The notes beneath the pieces were generated by a model, which ran no database searches, was not told the origin of the DNA, and saw nothing but the letters and a program-made list of their open reading frames with translations. Below are positions 63,975 to 64,000 of a DNA stretch of 64,000 nt, piece after piece. The DNA lies in the NCBI GenBank assembly GCA_024641335.1, contig JAHEDG010000004.1:1-64000 (forward strand), in the 5' to 3' direction. The stretch is from Candidatus Zixiibacteriota bacterium. Lineage in GTDB: Bacteria; Zixibacteria; MSB-5A5; UBA10806. The position numbers were made by a program, and so were the translations under genes. The stretch's first letter is position 1. Each line of letters opens with the position of its first letter.

Positions 63975-64000
63975 ACATATCGGGCCGAGTCTCCTCAATA
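63971..64000 (+). CDS. Start of an unidentified gene (cut by window end)
   Basis: ATG at 63971 with GGGAG five bases upstream; only ten codons (MNISGRVSSI) are present, too few to recognise. Confidence 0.35.
   Translation, partial: MNISGRVSSI

Noticed and set aside
1-64000. tRNA, rRNA, CRISPR arrays, insertion sequences or prophage
   Set aside because: Scanning the intergenic regions by eye showed no tRNA T-loop plus CCA pattern, no repeat-spacer array and no transposase-like frame.

Overview
The window is 64 kb of moderate-GC, gene-dense bacterial chromosome with no insertion sequence, phage, CRISPR array, rRNA or tRNA that I could recognise. Nine predicted secreted proteins end in the same 70-90 residue module (YPNPFN at its start, then an I[YF][DN]..G[RQ] beta-strand, SG.YF and a basic tail ending in LK or IR). 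This is a type IX secretion (Por) type C-terminal sorting domain. Together with three gingipain-like C25 proteins, FG-GAP propellers and an Mla/MCE lipid transporter it points to a diderm of the Fibrobacteres-Chlorobi-Bacteroidetes superphylum, plausibly a candidate phylum such as Zixibacteria. The phylum is inference, and no type IX secretion machinery genes lie in the window.

Layout. 1-3.7 kb, minus strand: a run of genes ending in a PIG-L/BshB1 deacetylase (cut by the window edge), with a secreted LIM-like/DA1-like metallopeptidase, a sugar-isomerase-fold protein and a secreted protein of the family often called asparagine synthetase B. 4.1-5.9 kb: nadC and birA, overlapping. 6.0-8.1 kb, plus: GAF histidine kinase and receiver protein. 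8.2-26.1 kb: an export island holding two FG-GAP proteins, an M14 carboxypeptidase, two very large C25 proteins, an orphan DUF6519 protein, a START-domain protein and an LVIVD-repeat lipoprotein. 26.5-43.2 kb is mostly housekeeping and accessory: oligoendopeptidase F, DinB, goose-type lysozyme, a large M14 peptidase, a YihY protein, a DUF899 thioredoxin-like protein, a VOC protein, dCMP deaminase, the MlaE-MlaF-MlaD operon, CDGSH plus DoxX, a GNAT with a DUF4440 lipoprotein, two paralogous outer-membrane barrels and a [4Fe-4S] protein. 43.4-62.7 kb is a second export and metabolic stretch: a Tat-exported PLP aminotransferase with a sorting tail, a third C25 protease, a transglutaminase-like protein beside an ornithine-cyclodeaminase homologue, a subtilisin broken by an amber codon beside a frameshifted TolB-like lipoprotein, an MBL hydrolase, a probable selenocysteine thioredoxin/TPR protein, tyrosine phenol-lyase and an M23 peptidase with a sorting tail. 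The window closes with a second, divergent biotin-ligase-like gene and the start of another transcription unit.

Most worth a second look: (1) an in-frame TGA at exactly the first cysteine of a thioredoxin CxxC motif, followed by a hairpin with bacterial SECIS geometry, indicating an exported UxxC selenoprotein; (2) two of the three C25 proteins have Tyr or Trp at the catalytic His position while keeping the Cys 33 residues later; (3) a Tat-signal HisC-like aminotransferase fused to a sorting domain; (4) a bacterial LIM-like/DA1-type peptidase; (5) two neighbouring genes, a subtilisin and a lipoprotein, each damaged by one point lesion; (6) several strong palindromes and inverted repeats in divergent promoter regions.
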